Shown: positions 1-9,572, numbered from the stretch's first letter. The stretch is DNA of 64,000 nt from Sphingobium sp. C100 (GCF_000508185.1 NZ_AYOY01000001.1:56702-120701), one strand, 5' to 3'. Notes: a model not told the origin generated them from the letters alone. Translations and numbers: made by a program.

Positions 1-3000
1 CGGCGATCAGTCTGGCTGACCTTTTCGAGGAGCCCGGCAGTTTCACGATCGCGAACAGCGGAACCCTACGCGCCAATGGCGGCGGTTCATTGATTTCCTA
101 CGACTATTGGCCGGATTATTTCTATACGGCCCCCGCGTCGGCGATCCGCGGATCGGGGATATCTGGCTCGGTCCTGACTGTCACCAATGCGCAAGGCGGC
201 GTCATCGAAGCGCTTGGCGATGCCTCGACCGCCATTCTGTCGAGCCTGGCAATCGACATCGACAATGGCGGCGAGATCAACGGTCGGACCGGGACGGTAC
301 TTGATTCGGACGATGGTCTAGCGCTGCTGCTTGGCACGACGCGTCTGGCCGGTGCAATCCAGAGCATTGGTAATCATGATGATCGCCTTACCAACAGCGG
401 CATCATCCGCGGCGATATCGACCTTGGTTTTGGCGAGGATGTAATCGTCAATCGCGGGACGATCATCGGCGACGTCTACCTGCGCGACGGCGACGACAGT
501 TTTACCCAGCTGGCGAGCGCAATCCTGCAGGGCACCGTCGATGGCGGCGCCGGCACCGACAGCTTCATTGTCGATGCGACGGGCGGTGGGGCGGTGAATG
601 CCGATCATTTCGTCAATTTCGAGCGCTTCTTCCAGATCGGCGAGGGCAATGTCAGCTATTCGGGCGACTTTGGCTTTGACACGATCGGCCTGGACGGCGG
701 CACCATCATCGTGGCAGCGGGCGAGACGCTAAGCAGCGTCGGCGGGACCACCGTTACTGGCGGAGCAGGCAATGACAGCGTGCAGAACGCGGGCACGATC
801 GGTGGGGGCATTGCGCTGGCCGGGGGCGATGACAGCATCGTCAACGGGGGTGGCATCGGGGGGCCGGTCGACATGGGCGCGGGCAATGACAGCTTCACCG
901 AACAGGCGGGCAGCAGCGTGGCCGGGCTGATAGATGGCGGCACCGGGACCGATCTCTATCGCGTGATCATGGCGGGCGACCGCAGCGGCATCGGCGCCCA
1001 TACCGGATTCGAGCAGCTCTCGGTCGAGGGCCAGGGTACGCTGACTCTGGCGCTGGATCAGGGCTATGACCTGATTAGCCTTCTCGGCACAAACCTCAAC
1101 CTCACCACCAACGGTGCGTTTGTCGGCCAGATCCTGGGCAGCGCCGCGCAAGAACAATTGCGCCTGACCGGCGATGCCAGCAACGTGCTGCTGGGCGGTG
1201 GCAATGACGCGCTGATCTTCGATCTGACGCGCGCGGCGGGCCGCTATGATGGCGGCGCGGGCGATGACAGCCTGGCCTTCTCTGCGCAGGGTCCGGTCAC
1301 GCTGACCGGTGCCGTAACCGCTTTTGAAAGTGTGTCGCTGGCGGGCGGCACCCTCGTTGTGACGGGTCAGCTTGGCGGCGCCGACGGCGTGCTGCGTTTC
1401 GGCGATGTCGGTGAACGGCTCGACATCGCGGCGGGTGGTCGCTTGTCGGGCCAGATCGACATGGCCGGCGGCGATGATATCGTAACCCTCGCCGATGGCG
1501 CGCTGTGGCAGGGAACTCTGTCGGGCGGCGCTGGCAATGACGGCCTGATCCTGGGGATGGCCAACGCCCGCACCTTGGACGCCAACAACCTGCTCGGCTT
1601 CGAAGCGGTCACGGCGCAGGGGGCCGCGATGCTGACCCTGACCAATGGCTTCACCTTGCAGAGCCTGAATGTGGCAGGCGACCTGACGCTGGCGAGCGAT
1701 GCATCGCTGACCACGAACAGCCTGACCTTCGGCAGCGCCGACAATCGTTTCATCATCAACGGCCTGTTCGCAGGATCGATCGATGGCGGCGCGGGCAGCA
1801 ATCGCATCCTGCTCAACGCCGGCAGCGCGGCTGCACCGGTCCGCTTTGCGGCGGTCAGCAATATCGCCGGGCTGGATATGAGTGGTGGCTATGCGACCGT
1901 TTCGGCTGACGCCGATTTCGGCGTGATCGACCTGACGAGCGGGCGTCTGGTGGGGCGTGCGGGCTCCACCATCCGCGCGGGCGGCCTTGTGGTGCGTCAG
2001 GGGGCGACCTTCGGATCGGCCGGCCATGTGATCGGCAATGTCAATGTCGCGGGGACGCTCAGCCCCGGCGCATCGCCCGGCACGATGACCGTGATCGGCA
2101 ATGTCGCCCTGGCGGGTGGATCGACCACGCTTATGGAGATCAGCCCGACCCTATCCGATCAGTTGCTGATTTCCGGCACGCTGACGATCGCGCAGGGCGC
2201 TGGCCTCGTCCTGACCGCCGATCAGCAGGTGAAGCCCGGCACCACGCTGGACCTCATCATCGCCAATGGCGGCATATCGGGCAGCTATACCAGTATCGTG
2301 AAACCCGACAGCCTGTTCGGCTTTATCGTTCAGGACGACAAGCGCATCCGCCTGCTGGGCCAGTTCCTCAATAATGGCAGCTTCACGCCGCAGGTCCGGC
2401 GCGCCATCGATTACACCAACGCCGTGATCAGCGCAGGCACGGCTAGCGACGGCCTGATAGACACGCTGCCCGTACTGGCGAGTGCATCGGGTGCATCGAA
2501 CAGCGCCGCTTTCGCGCGCCTGACCGCCGAACCCTATGCCTCCGCGACCCAGATGGGCATGGAGAATGGCCTGACGATTGCCAATGCCGCGCGCAGCATT
2601 GCCCGGTTGTCGGGTGACGATGCACCGCGGGCGTTCAGCATCGGCCAATATCTGGGCGGCCTGGGCCGGATCGCGGCCGACGACCAGGCCGGTCAGTCGG
2701 CCAGCCGTTCGCGCAGCTACGGCCTGCTCGGTGGGCTGGGTATCGGCACGGACCGCTGGTCGATCGCAGGCTTTGGCGGCTATCTGGACTCGCGCCAGAC
2801 GCTGCGCCACCTGGGATCGCAGACCGACGCCGATGGCTGGTTCGCCGGTGTCGCTGGCAGCTATGCGATGGGCGCGCTGCGGTTCGACGCGACGCTGGCC
2901 TATCACCAGATCGATGCCGATACCGATCGCCTGACGCCCGATGGTGACAAGGCGCATGGCCGCTTCCGCCTCAAAAACTGGGTCGGTGACCTGTCCCTTT

Positions 3001-3449
3001 CCTACGAGGCGTTGCTGGGCAGCGATTGGGCGGCACAGCCGGACATCGGCCTGACCTATGTCGCGACGACCCGCACAGGCCTGCGCGAGGACAATGGCAG
3101 CGTCTGGGCGCTCGACGTTGCGAAGGACACGCATGATGCCCTGTTCGCCGATGGCGGCATCGCCTTCGGGCGCAGTCGCGGTTCCAAAGCTCGCTTCCGG
3201 CCCTTCGTGCGATTGGGCGTGCAATATCAGTTGCAAGGCCGGAGCGTCGAGGCGCTGGCAGGCTTCTCCGGATCGGAGCAGGGATTGCTATCGCTCGGCG
3301 TCCGTCGTGGCGGTCTGGTTGGCAACGTGAGCGGCGGCGCGGAAATGCGGGTCGGTTCGGCTCTCTCGCTTTTTGCCAATGCCTCACAGACCTATAGCGA
3401 GGATGATCGCCGCGCTTCGGCCAATGTCGGGGTAAAACTCGCCTTCTGA
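1..3449 (+). CDS. Autotransporter, C-terminal part (5' end outside window)
   Basis: The frame is open to the left window edge (first full codon at base 3), so the N terminus and signal peptide are missing; the TTG at 90 is not the start. About 1148 residues are present. The first ~800 form a passenger rich in short glycine/aspartate repeats (GGAGNDS, GGGDDS, GAGNDSF) typical of a secreted beta-helix stalk. A passenger-associated segment (LSPGASPGTMTV) precedes the last ~270 residues, which look like an autotransporter barrel: alternating aromatic/polar strands ending in a terminal Phe (NVGVKLAF), the usual outer-membrane insertion signal. Function is probably a surface-exposed adhesin or similar type V secreted protein; the ligand is unknown. 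It has no evident link to the catabolic genes and is separated from them by IS debris. Confidence 0.85.
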   Translation, partial: AISLADLFEEPGSFTIANSGTLRANGGGSLISYDYWPDYFYTAPASAIRGSGISGSVLTVTNAQGGVIEALGDASTAILSSLAIDIDNGGEINGRTGTVLDSDDGLALLLGTTRLAGAIQSIGNHDDRLTNSGIIRGDIDLGFGEDVIVNRGTIIGDVYLRDGDDSFTQLASAILQGTVDGGAGTDSFIVDATGGGAVNADHFVNFERFFQIGEGNVSYSGDFGFDTIGLDGGTIIVAAGETLSSVGGTTVTGGAGNDSVQNAGTIGGGIALAGGDDSIVNGGGIGGPVDMGAGNDSFTEQAGSSVAGLIDGGTGTDLYRVIMAGDRSGIGAHTGFEQLSVEGQGTLTLALDQGYDLISLLGTNLNLTTNGAFVGQILGSAAQEQLRLTGDASNVLLGGGNDALIFDLTRAAGRYDGGAGDDSLAFSAQGPVTLTGAVTAFESVSLAGGTLVVTGQLGGADGVLRFGDVGERLDIAAGGRLSGQIDMAGGDDIVTLADGALWQGTLSGGAGNDGLILGMANARTLDANNLLGFEAVTAQGAAMLTLTNGFTLQSLNVAGDLTLASDASLTTNSLTFGSADNRFIINGLFAGSIDGGAGSNRILLNAGSAAAPVRFAAVSNIAGLDMSGGYATVSADADFGVIDLTSGRLVGRAGSTIRAGGLVVRQGATFGSAGHVIGNVNVAGTLSPGASPGTMTVIGNVALAGGSTTLMEISPTLSDQLLISGTLTIAQGAGLVLTADQQVKPGTTLDLIIANGGISGSYTSIVKPDSLFGFIVQDDKRIRLLGQFLNNGSFTPQVRRAIDYTNAVISAGTASDGLIDTLPVLASASGASNSAAFARLTAEPYASATQMGMENGLTIANAARSIARLSGDDAPRAFSIGQYLGGLGRIAADDQAGQSASRSRSYGLLGGLGIGTDRWSIAGFGGYLDSRQTLRHLGSQTDADGWFAGVAGSYAMGALRFDATLAYHQIDADTDRLTPDGDKAHGRFRLKNWVGDLSLSYEALLGSDWAAQPDIGLTYVATTRTGLREDNGSVWALDVAKDTHDALFADGGIAFGRSRGSKARFRPFVRLGVQYQLQGRSVEALAGFSGSEQGLLSLGVRRGGLVGNVSGGAEMRVGSALSLFANASQTYSEDDRRASANVGVKLAF

Positions 3450-3797
3450 GGATTGTAACGGTTAGTCGCTGCCGCGACAAATGGGGACACTCACAGGCGA
3501 GAATGTCTCTTGGTCCCGAAGCCGACTATTGCGAACGTTCCAGCCAAGGTCTTCCCAAAACGGTCACCTGGGTGTCTCAAAAGCAGATTGTCGCTGATTT
3601 CGCTCCGAAGCAAACAGCCCGTAAAGTCCCATCCTTTGCCATAAAACAGATTGCGACGCGGCCCCCCCCCTATAAGCGTGGCCGCATCTGCAAGGTTTCA
3701 TTTCAAGTCATTTGTCGGAAAGTCTGTTGGAGGAGTCTGGCCCGCTTGCGGGTGCCATTGAAAGTGAAATTGCCGACCTCGGCGTCGAGAAAAAGGT
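3450..3797. other. Intergenic region without a convincing gene
   Basis: A weak hairpin (GTCGC/GCGAC, 3465-3478) follows the autotransporter stop and could help termination. A run of nine C residues lies at 3662-3670. Open frames here match no family I know. A short frame ending at the TGA at 3820-3822 (..LAGAIESEIADLG..) has protein-like composition and may be the tail of a lost gene, but it cannot be identified. Confidence 0.5.
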
Positions 3798-4003
3798 CGT
3801 GTCCAGAGAGTGGTGTAGCTGAGGTCTGAGGTGGTCACCGTGATTTTCGGATAGGTTTGGGTTGCGAAGCTCGAACCTGACGGAAGGAACCACGATCACC
3901 GACCCCATGATGCACTTGCGCTCGCCGGTGGAGAAGGCATCGAACGCTGAAATTTGCGCAACATGATCGCGTTTGCGGCCGAGCGGTTGATGAAAATGGC
4001 ACC
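3798..4003 (+). mobile_element. IS256-type transposase 5' remnant
   Basis: From 3895 the plus strand encodes a decayed N terminus of the IS256-family transposase type that begins MTDPMMHLRSLVEK. Here the start is ATC instead of ATG, followed by TDPMMHLRSPVEKASNAEI. A small deletion near 3955 shifts the frame, after which RNMIAFAAERLMKM can be read. Homology stops at about 3998-4003, where an oppositely oriented IS5-type fragment begins. The 3798-3894 segment is probably the left end/leader of the element. Non-functional. Confidence 0.6.
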
Positions 4004-4200
4004 TTCAGATGGGTCGCATCGATCATCAACTGGTCTGGCTTCCCGCCCTTCGCCGCGAGCGCTGCGAAGATATTGTTGAACACGCCGAGCCTGCTCCAGC
4101 GGATGAAACGGTTTCAAATCACCTTTGACGGCTCACACTCAGTAGACGCATCATGCCATCGCAGGCCATTCCTGATCACGAAGAAAATGCCACTGACGAT
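4004..4200 (-). mobile_element. IS5-type transposase remnant
   Basis: Reading the minus strand from 4200 gives SGIFFVIRNGLRWHDA, then after an in-frame TGA (4114-4116) NRFIRWSRLGVFNNIFAAL and KPDQLMIDATHLK. This is the N-terminal half of an IS5-family transposase as found in many alphaproteobacteria. The conserved sequence breaks off after THLK, exactly where the IS256-type fragment starts, so one event probably truncated both. Premature stop plus truncation make it a pseudogene. Confidence 0.7.
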
Positions 4201-4224
4201 CAGGTCCTGAGCCTGGATCGATGG

Positions 4225-4262
4225 TCCACTTACAGATCAGAAATTTCCAATCTGTAAGTGGA
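4225..4262. terminator. Long perfect inverted repeat, likely terminator
   Basis: Perfect 13-bp arms (TCCACTTACAGAT, 4225-4237, and its reverse complement at 4250-4262) flank a 12-nt centre that itself contains GAAATTTC. It lies 6 bp beyond the stop of the minus-strand hydrolase at 4269, so a terminator is the simplest reading. It could instead be paired IS ends, since IS debris adjoins it. Confidence 0.55.
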
Positions 4263-4268
4263 CTGCAG

Positions 4269-5174
4269 TTAAAGATGAGCCCTGAAGAAGGGCGCTAACT
4301 GCGAAACCGCCTCTTCCGTGCAATCGGGATTGTCGTACAGCGCCAGATGGGTGCCTCCATCTATGATGTGCAGGCTCTTGTTCTGGCTGGCTGCCTTATC
4401 CATGATATCCTTGCTGAACCAGAGCGAACCTGCGTCACTGCCCGCCACCAGTTGCAATGGCTGGGTCAGCAGCACGTCGGCCAAATGAAAGGCGTCATAA
4501 CTCGCCAGTTGCGGCAGGCTACGTGTCATGAACTTACTAGGTGTGTTGCAATGCTGCGCGCGGGGGGTGCGGTAATAGTCATAGGCTTCGCGCATGTCGG
4601 GGTCTTCCACGCCATCAAGGCTGGTTGGTGAGAAGGGGATATAGGCGACGTCGCCGCCATTGGCTTCAATCGTTCGTTGCGTGGCGCCCATTTCGAGCAA
4701 GCCAATGGCCTGTGCCGGATCGGTCGCGCCGGTCCAACCGTTGCGGAACATCGCACCGATATTGACGGTGCTGACGGCGCCGACCGCCTTGATGCGCCGG
4801 TCGGTCATCGCGGCGTGGATCGCATAGCCGCCGCCTGCGCAGACGCCCAGAACGCCGATCTGCGCGGGATCGATGCAATCCAGCGAGGTCAGATAATCGA
4901 CAGCGCCACGCACATCATCGACGCGGGCATAGGGGTCTTCCAGAAAGCGCGGCTCGCCGCCGCTTTCACCCTGGAAAGAGGCGTCGAAGGCCAGCGCGAC
5001 AAAGCCTTCGCGTGCAAGCCGCTGCGCGTAAAGGCCGGCGGTCTGTTCCTTCACGCCGCCGCCCGGATGGACGCACACGATTGCGGGATGTCGCCGCGCT
5101 TCGTCGAATCCTTCGGGCACATGGAGGTTGCCGGCCATTCGGATCGAACCGTTGAAAAATGTGACAGACTTCAT
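4269..5174 (-). CDS. Alpha/beta hydrolase, dienelactone-hydrolase-like (Cys nucleophile)
   Basis: 301 residues; ATG preceded by GGGAGAAAAG. The fold is read from the oxyanion-side HPGGGVKEQ (36-43), FDASFQGESGG (63-73) and a nucleophile elbow GVCAGGG (110-116), which puts Cys112 where most alpha/beta hydrolases have Ser. Cys is usual in dienelactone hydrolases. The distal His is probably His276 (GGTHLALYD). No signal peptide, so cytoplasmic. Probably hydrolyses an ester, lactone or C-C bond in the local catabolic pathway; substrate unknown. Divergent from the LysR gene at 5275, with a 100-bp shared promoter region. Two related copies lie at 14012 and 14971. Confidence 0.85.
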   Translation of the reverse strand: MKSVTFFNGSIRMAGNLHVPEGFDEARRHPAIVCVHPGGGVKEQTAGLYAQRLAREGFVALAFDASFQGESGGEPRFLEDPYARVDDVRGAVDYLTSLDCIDPAQIGVLGVCAGGGYAIHAAMTDRRIKAVGAVSTVNIGAMFRNGWTGATDPAQAIGLLEMGATQRTIEANGGDVAYIPFSPTSLDGVEDPDMREAYDYYRTPRAQHCNTPSKFMTRSLPQLASYDAFHLADVLLTQPLQLVAGSDAGSLWFSKDIMDKAASQNKSLHIIDGGTHLALYDNPDCTEEAVSQLAPFFRAHL

Positions 5175-5274
5175 GATCTTTTCTCCCGCTCGTTGCGATG
5201 ATGAAGAGATAGCGTCGGGCCGGGAATTACATTAGACAGGGTTATGCGAAAGCCATCATTAGCAATGCTTATTA
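5175..5274. promoter_or_regulatory. Divergent hydrolase/LysR promoter region
   Basis: 100-bp gap between oppositely oriented start codons. An imperfect LysR-type T-N11-A site, ATTAG-N5-CTTAT, lies at about 5258-5272, directly before the LysR start. This layout is typical for a LysR regulator controlling itself and the divergent gene. The exact operator is an inference. Confidence 0.45.
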
Positions 5275-6168
5275 ATGCAGACCGAAAATCTCCGTGATCT
5301 GAACGCCTTCGTCGCCGTCGCCAGGGAGGGCAGCTTCACCCGCGCCGCCGCGCGACTGGGGGTGTCGCAGTCGGCGCTGAGCCAGACCGTGCGCGCGCTC
5401 GAAGAGCGGGTCGGCATTCGTCTGCTCAACCGCACCACGCGCAATGTCTCGCCGACCGGGGCGGGGGAACGATTGCTGGCACGGGTCGGGCCTGCGCTGG
5501 AGGAGATCGATCTCGGTTTCGCCCAGCTTGGCGCTCTGATGGATCGTCCGGCGGGTACGATCCGCATTTCGGCCGATGAATATGCGATTGAAAATGTCCT
5601 GTGGCCGGCTCTGGAGGCGTTCCTTGTCGCCTTTCCCGAGATCAATATCGAACTGACGACCGATTATGGGCGGGCCGACATCGTGCGGGAGCGCCATGAT
5701 GCAGGCGTGCGCCGGGGCCAACTGGTTTCGAAGGACATGATCGCGCTGCGGATCGGACCGGATATCGGGATGAGCGTCGTCGGCGCTCCGTCCTGGTTCG
5801 CGGGTCGCAAACGACCGAAACGACCGCAGGATCTTTCCGACCATGCCTGCATCAACCTGCGCCTGCCCACCCATGGGGAATTGCTGGCATGGCGGTTCAG
5901 CAAGGCCGGTAAGGACATTGGCGTCACGTCCGAAGGACGGCTGATATTCACCAGCATATCCCAGGTGCGTCAGGCCTGTCTTGCGGGTTTCGGCCTGGCG
6001 TATCTGCCGCTCGATTATGTCTCAGTGCACATAGGCAGGGGGGAACTTGTCGAGGTTCTGGCCGACTGGCGCATGAGTTTCGAAGGCTATCACCTCTATT
6101 ATCCCAGCCGTCGCCAGCATCCACCGGCCTTCACCGCGCTGATCGACGCCTTGCGCTATCGCGGCTGA
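5275..6168 (+). CDS. LysR-family transcriptional regulator
   Basis: 297 residues. N-terminal winged helix-turn-helix (residues ~1-60: LNAFVAVAREGSFTRAAA, GVSQSALSQTVRALEE) followed by a substrate-binding domain of the type found in the AaeR/PA0477-like LysR subgroup (RPAGTIRIS at ~90, LPLDYVSVHIGRGEL near 245). No obvious Shine-Dalgarno precedes the ATG. Divergent to the hydrolase at 4269 and closely similar to the LysR at 16009, which also sits divergent to a hydrolase of the same family. Probably the substrate-responsive regulator of its neighbouring hydrolase. Confidence 0.9.
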   Translation: MQTENLRDLNAFVAVAREGSFTRAAARLGVSQSALSQTVRALEERVGIRLLNRTTRNVSPTGAGERLLARVGPALEEIDLGFAQLGALMDRPAGTIRISADEYAIENVLWPALEAFLVAFPEINIELTTDYGRADIVRERHDAGVRRGQLVSKDMIALRIGPDIGMSVVGAPSWFAGRKRPKRPQDLSDHACINLRLPTHGELLAWRFSKAGKDIGVTSEGRLIFTSISQVRQACLAGFGLAYLPLDYVSVHIGRGELVEVLADWRMSFEGYHLYYPSRRQHPPAFTALIDALRYRG

Positions 6169-6308
6169 GCGGCTGTACGCCCTAACGACATGCAATATCG
6201 TGGTCCCAAGCGGGCGCAGCGCTAAAGGCTCAAATCCCACCCTAATACATTCGCCGCGTTCCGATCATTGAAGCAGATAAGGTCTGGCACAGATCGAGCC
6301 TGTAATGG

Positions 6309-6326
6309 CCCCCAATGTTGGGGACA
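6309..6326 (-). promoter_or_regulatory. TGTCCC-N7-GGGGG palindromic element
   Basis: On the minus strand the site reads TGTCCC CAACATT GGGGG. Its inner 14 bp (6310-6323) match 13 of 14 bases of the site at 10723-10736. It ends 97 bp before the TonB receptor start. Similar elements precede the genes at 10807, 34473 and 44051, so a shared regulator is suspected. Confidence 0.45.
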
Positions 6327-6422
6327 CGTCCTCCTACGCCTTCCGTTCTATACAGAATGAGACAGCAGAGCGCTGACGGGCCAAGTAATGCCTGCTCGCT
6401 CGCATAAAAATGGGGGAGAGAG

Positions 6423-8615
6423 ATGAAGATTTCGACATTGCTTTGCGGCGCCATGCTGACAATGCTGCCCAATTTCGCCATGGCCCAAGCCGACCCTGCT
6501 CAAAGCGAAGGGCAGAAAACGAGTGACTTTGGCGACATCATCGTAACGGCCCAGCGCCGCGCCGAACGGTTGGTCGATGTGCCGGTTTCCGTTAACGCGA
6601 TCAGCGCGGAAGAGATGCAGGTCAAGCAGATCAATTCCGTATTCGATCTTGGGAAATCCGTCACCAGCCTGCGTTTCGAGGGGCAGGCCCCCACCTTCAT
6701 GCCGACTCTGCGCGGTGTCGGCACGTTGCTGCTGAGCGGTTCTCTGGACGCGAGTGTGCCAGTCTATGTCGACGGCGTTTACCTGCCCAACACGCGCGGC
6801 ATGAATTTCGATCTGCCCGGCGTGAACGGGATGCAGGTGCTCAAAGGACCGCAGGGTACCTTGTTCGGTCGTAACTCCACCGGTGGCGCGATCCTGATCA
6901 CCACGTCCGAACCTTCGGGAACGCTGACCGGTCGCTTCAAGATCGGCTATGCCAAATATGAAGACCTGCGGGTGCAGGGCTATCTGTCCGGTCCCATCAC
7001 CGACAATATTCGAGCCGGCCTGTCGGTCAGCTATCGCAAGTCGGATGGTTATACGAAGAATATCGTGACCGGTGCGGACGATGATGCGCGCGCCAAGATG
7101 TTCAACATCCGCCCGGACATCCTGCTCACGAACAATGAGGGGCTTAGCGTCCGCCTGATTTATGAGCACAGCTATGCGTTCGACACCACTGCACTGGGAT
7201 TGAACAACCCGGACGGATTTGAAGGCATGACGGCGCTGGCCGCTCTTTTCGGTCTGGAAAAGCCGATCATCGCGACGAAGCCCTGGCAGACCTCCGCCAA
7301 CAGCGAGCCCATAAACCGGAATGTCGGTGATTCCGGCGCGGCTATTCTGAACTGGGAGATGAGTGACGAACTGACGCTGAAGAACGTGACCAGCTATCGC
7401 GCTGATAAGAACAGGTTTCTGGCCGACGCGGACCTTTCCCAGCTTTCCTTCTTCGATGTCGGCAACGACGTATTCTACCGGACCTTTTCCGACGAGATGA
7501 CGCTTAATGGTAAGATCGGCAAACTTGATTACGTGGCTGGTCTTTATTATTACTGGGGCAAGGTCTGGGATGCCGACAACGGCCGGGCCGTCTTCTTTGG
7601 GCAGCCTTCGACGGGCGGTAATTTCCAGCATATCAAGGCGGAAACTGCCGCAGCCTTTCTCGACATGACCTATGAAGTGGCGCCAAATCTATTCCTGACC
7701 GCCGGCGGTCGCTACAGCACCGAGCGCAAGGATTATTCGCTGGTCAACAGCGTTACAGGCCTGGCCATCCCCATCGAGGACATTCCGGACATTCCGGACC
7801 TGAATCTGCCGGATCACAAGCGCTGGAACAGCTTCACGCCACGTGCGGTCGTCCGCTATCAGATCGATGCAGGCAGCAATGTCTATGCCTCTTATTCGCG
7901 CGGCTATAAGACGGGAACCTATTCCGGCGCGGCGCCAGTCCTGATCGATCCTGAACATCTGGACGCCTATGAAGTGGGATTCAAGCACAGTTCTCATCGC
8001 TTCAGCATTACTTCGGCGGCATTCTACTATGACTATAGGAATGTGCAGGTTACGGCCGTGGATGCGAACAATCCGGCCCGGACCAATTCCGTCAATGCCG
8101 ACGAGGCGCGCAGCTTTGGCGCGGAACTGGAGGGCAGCTTCCGCCCGACGCCGGAATGGTCGATCAGTATGGGCGTGGCCTATCTCAATGCGAAGTTCGT
8201 CCGTTTCGCCGATGCACCGAAATTTGTTCCCAGCCCGGACCTGCCCGGTACCTGGACGACGGTCAATGTCTCGGCGGACGGAACGCGGATGCCGCGTTCT
8301 CCCAAATGGTCGGGAAATTTCGCCACGAGCTACGACATCGACGTGGGTTCGGGCATTGTCCAGCTTTCGGCCAATGTGAACGCCGCGACCAAGAATTACA
8401 ACGTTGCGAACCTTGGTTTCCCCGTCGGCACCTATGCCGAAGTGGGCGCGAATATATCCTACACCACCGCCGACACGCATTGGCGCGGCGAATTGTTCGT
8501 GACGAACCTCACCAACCACGACCGCCCGCAGCAATATCAGGGCGGGCCGCTGGGCACTTACGCGATATGGGCGCCGCCGCGCGTTTTCGGTGGGTCGCTT
8601 TCCTATAATTTCTGA
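6423..8615 (+). CDS. TonB-dependent outer-membrane receptor
   Basis: 730 residues. Signal peptide of ~23 residues (MKISTLLCGAMLTMLPNFAMA), a TonB box (DIIVTAQRR, ~38-46), plug domain (VPVYVDGVYLP and VLKGPQGTLFGRNSTGGAI, ~110-160) and a beta-barrel to the C-terminal Phe (GGSLSYNF). Of the sphingomonad substrate-uptake type rather than a clear siderophore receptor. Start chosen for GGGGGAGAG just upstream. Likely imports the compound degraded by the locus. More distant from the other two receptors here (11608, 37621) than those are from each other. Confidence 0.93.
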   Translation: MKISTLLCGAMLTMLPNFAMAQADPAQSEGQKTSDFGDIIVTAQRRAERLVDVPVSVNAISAEEMQVKQINSVFDLGKSVTSLRFEGQAPTFMPTLRGVGTLLLSGSLDASVPVYVDGVYLPNTRGMNFDLPGVNGMQVLKGPQGTLFGRNSTGGAILITTSEPSGTLTGRFKIGYAKYEDLRVQGYLSGPITDNIRAGLSVSYRKSDGYTKNIVTGADDDARAKMFNIRPDILLTNNEGLSVRLIYEHSYAFDTTALGLNNPDGFEGMTALAALFGLEKPIIATKPWQTSANSEPINRNVGDSGAAILNWEMSDELTLKNVTSYRADKNRFLADADLSQLSFFDVGNDVFYRTFSDEMTLNGKIGKLDYVAGLYYYWGKVWDADNGRAVFFGQPSTGGNFQHIKAETAAAFLDMTYEVAPNLFLTAGGRYSTERKDYSLVNSVTGLAIPIEDIPDIPDLNLPDHKRWNSFTPRAVVRYQIDAGSNVYASYSRGYKTGTYSGAAPVLIDPEHLDAYEVGFKHSSHRFSITSAAFYYDYRNVQVTAVDANNPARTNSVNADEARSFGAELEGSFRPTPEWSISMGVAYLNAKFVRFADAPKFVPSPDLPGTWTTVNVSADGTRMPRSPKWSGNFATSYDIDVGSGIVQLSANVNAATKNYNVANLGFPVGTYAEVGANISYTTADTHWRGELFVTNLTNHDRPQQYQGGPLGTYAIWAPPRVFGGSLSYNF

Positions 8616-8716
8616 TGATGTTCCGATGCGATCGCGCGCAGTCGGCGCAGGATCATCTTCTAATCGGGCACCGATGAAAAAAACGCCCTCAAAGAACAAC
8701 TATGGGAGAAGAGAAG

Positions 8717-9283
8717 ATGAAAATCCGGAAAACTATTGGGAGCGCCGTCATTGTCGCTCTGACCGTCATGACAGCGGTGGGCGGCATCGCCCCGGTGGAG
8801 GCCAAGTCGCTCGCGCCGCAGGGAGCCGCCGCCACGGAACTCAAGGGGCTCGACCGCATCTTGGCGATCGAGGAGATGAAGGATCTTCGTCTGACCTTCT
8901 GCCGGTCCCTCGACAATCGCAACTGGGACGCGCTGCGCGCCACGATGGCGGATGATTTCGAACTTTATTTCGCGCAGACCGAAGGTCCTGACGGGCCCAA
9001 CATGCGCCCGCCGGCGCAGCTTGTTGGGGCGGATAAGTTCATCGATTTCGTCAAACAGCTTTTGCAGGGGCAGTCGATCCACATCTGCACCATGGCGCAA
9101 TTCGAAACCGTGACCGCCGATCGGGCGCGGGCCTTGTGGTTTATCAACGGCTATGGCGCCATTGGTGGCCAGACCGGCCTGGGTTTCGAACGGCTGGTCG
9201 AAGATTATGTCAAGATTAACGGTAAGTGGCTGATCAAGAAGGCCGATGGCCGGGTCGAGGCGCAGGTTAATTTCCCCAAATAG
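8717..9283 (+). CDS. Exported SnoaL/NTF2-like protein
   Basis: 188 residues from the ATG at 8717, preferred over 8702 because GGAGAAGAG then acts as ribosome binding site and the protein begins with a clean signal peptide (MKIRKTIGS... cleaved after PVEA, ~29). The rest is a SnoaL-like cone fold: IEEMKDLRLTFCRSLDNRNWDAL is the usual N-terminal helix pattern (given here as description of residues ~50-75), and a late QVNFPK end. Related proteins act as small isomerases, cyclases, dehydratases or accessory folds. Export is unusual for the family. Lies about 100 bp downstream of the TonB receptor gene and may be co-transcribed. Substrate unknown. Confidence 0.75.
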   Translation: MKIRKTIGSAVIVALTVMTAVGGIAPVEAKSLAPQGAAATELKGLDRILAIEEMKDLRLTFCRSLDNRNWDALRATMADDFELYFAQTEGPDGPNMRPPAQLVGADKFIDFVKQLLQGQSIHICTMAQFETVTADRARALWFINGYGAIGGQTGLGFERLVEDYVKINGKWLIKKADGRVEAQVNFPK

Positions 9284-9310
9284 GAGCTTCCATCCCGCCG
9301 ATCCGCGTGT

Positions 9311-9329
9311 CTCCTTCTTCGGGAAGGAG
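9311..9329 (+). terminator. Hairpin terminator candidate after the SnoaL gene
   Basis: CTCCTTC (9311-9317) pairs with GAAGGAG (9323-9329) across a TTCGG loop, with flanking CGCG on both sides that can extend the stem. No strong T-run follows, so termination efficiency is uncertain. Confidence 0.45.
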
Positions 9330-9572
9330 CGCGCGGCTTTCATGTCAGGCAGAATAGCGCGCAGGATGACATCCCGGGAAAAATGGTCAAAACGATCCGG
9401 CAGATTTGCCCCTGTTTCGCCATTCTTGTTTGCGATGCCGGGATGGCAAAAATTCTAACGATCGCTTGATTTTGTTGTCTGCCCGGATCATGTTCTGCAT
9501 TCGAATCACGATAAGTGTTCTGGCGCAGCAATCGCCGCCATACATATAAGGAACGAGGGGAGGGTGCTGGAG

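Noticed and set aside
729..2027. Long minus-strand open frame inside the autotransporter gene
   Set aside because: Composition is an antisense shadow of a Gly/Asp repeat gene; no family resemblance. The same applies to the antisense frame at 2151-3236.
3503..3829. 108-codon plus-strand open frame in the IS debris region
   Set aside because: No recognisable motif, Lys/Arg-rich random-looking composition, no ribosome binding site; overlaps the probable IS256 end.
6348..7631. 427-codon minus-strand frame under the TonB receptor
   Set aside because: Pure antisense of a well-supported receptor gene. The same holds for 7689-8699, 10615-11982, 12013-12837 and 38044-39102.
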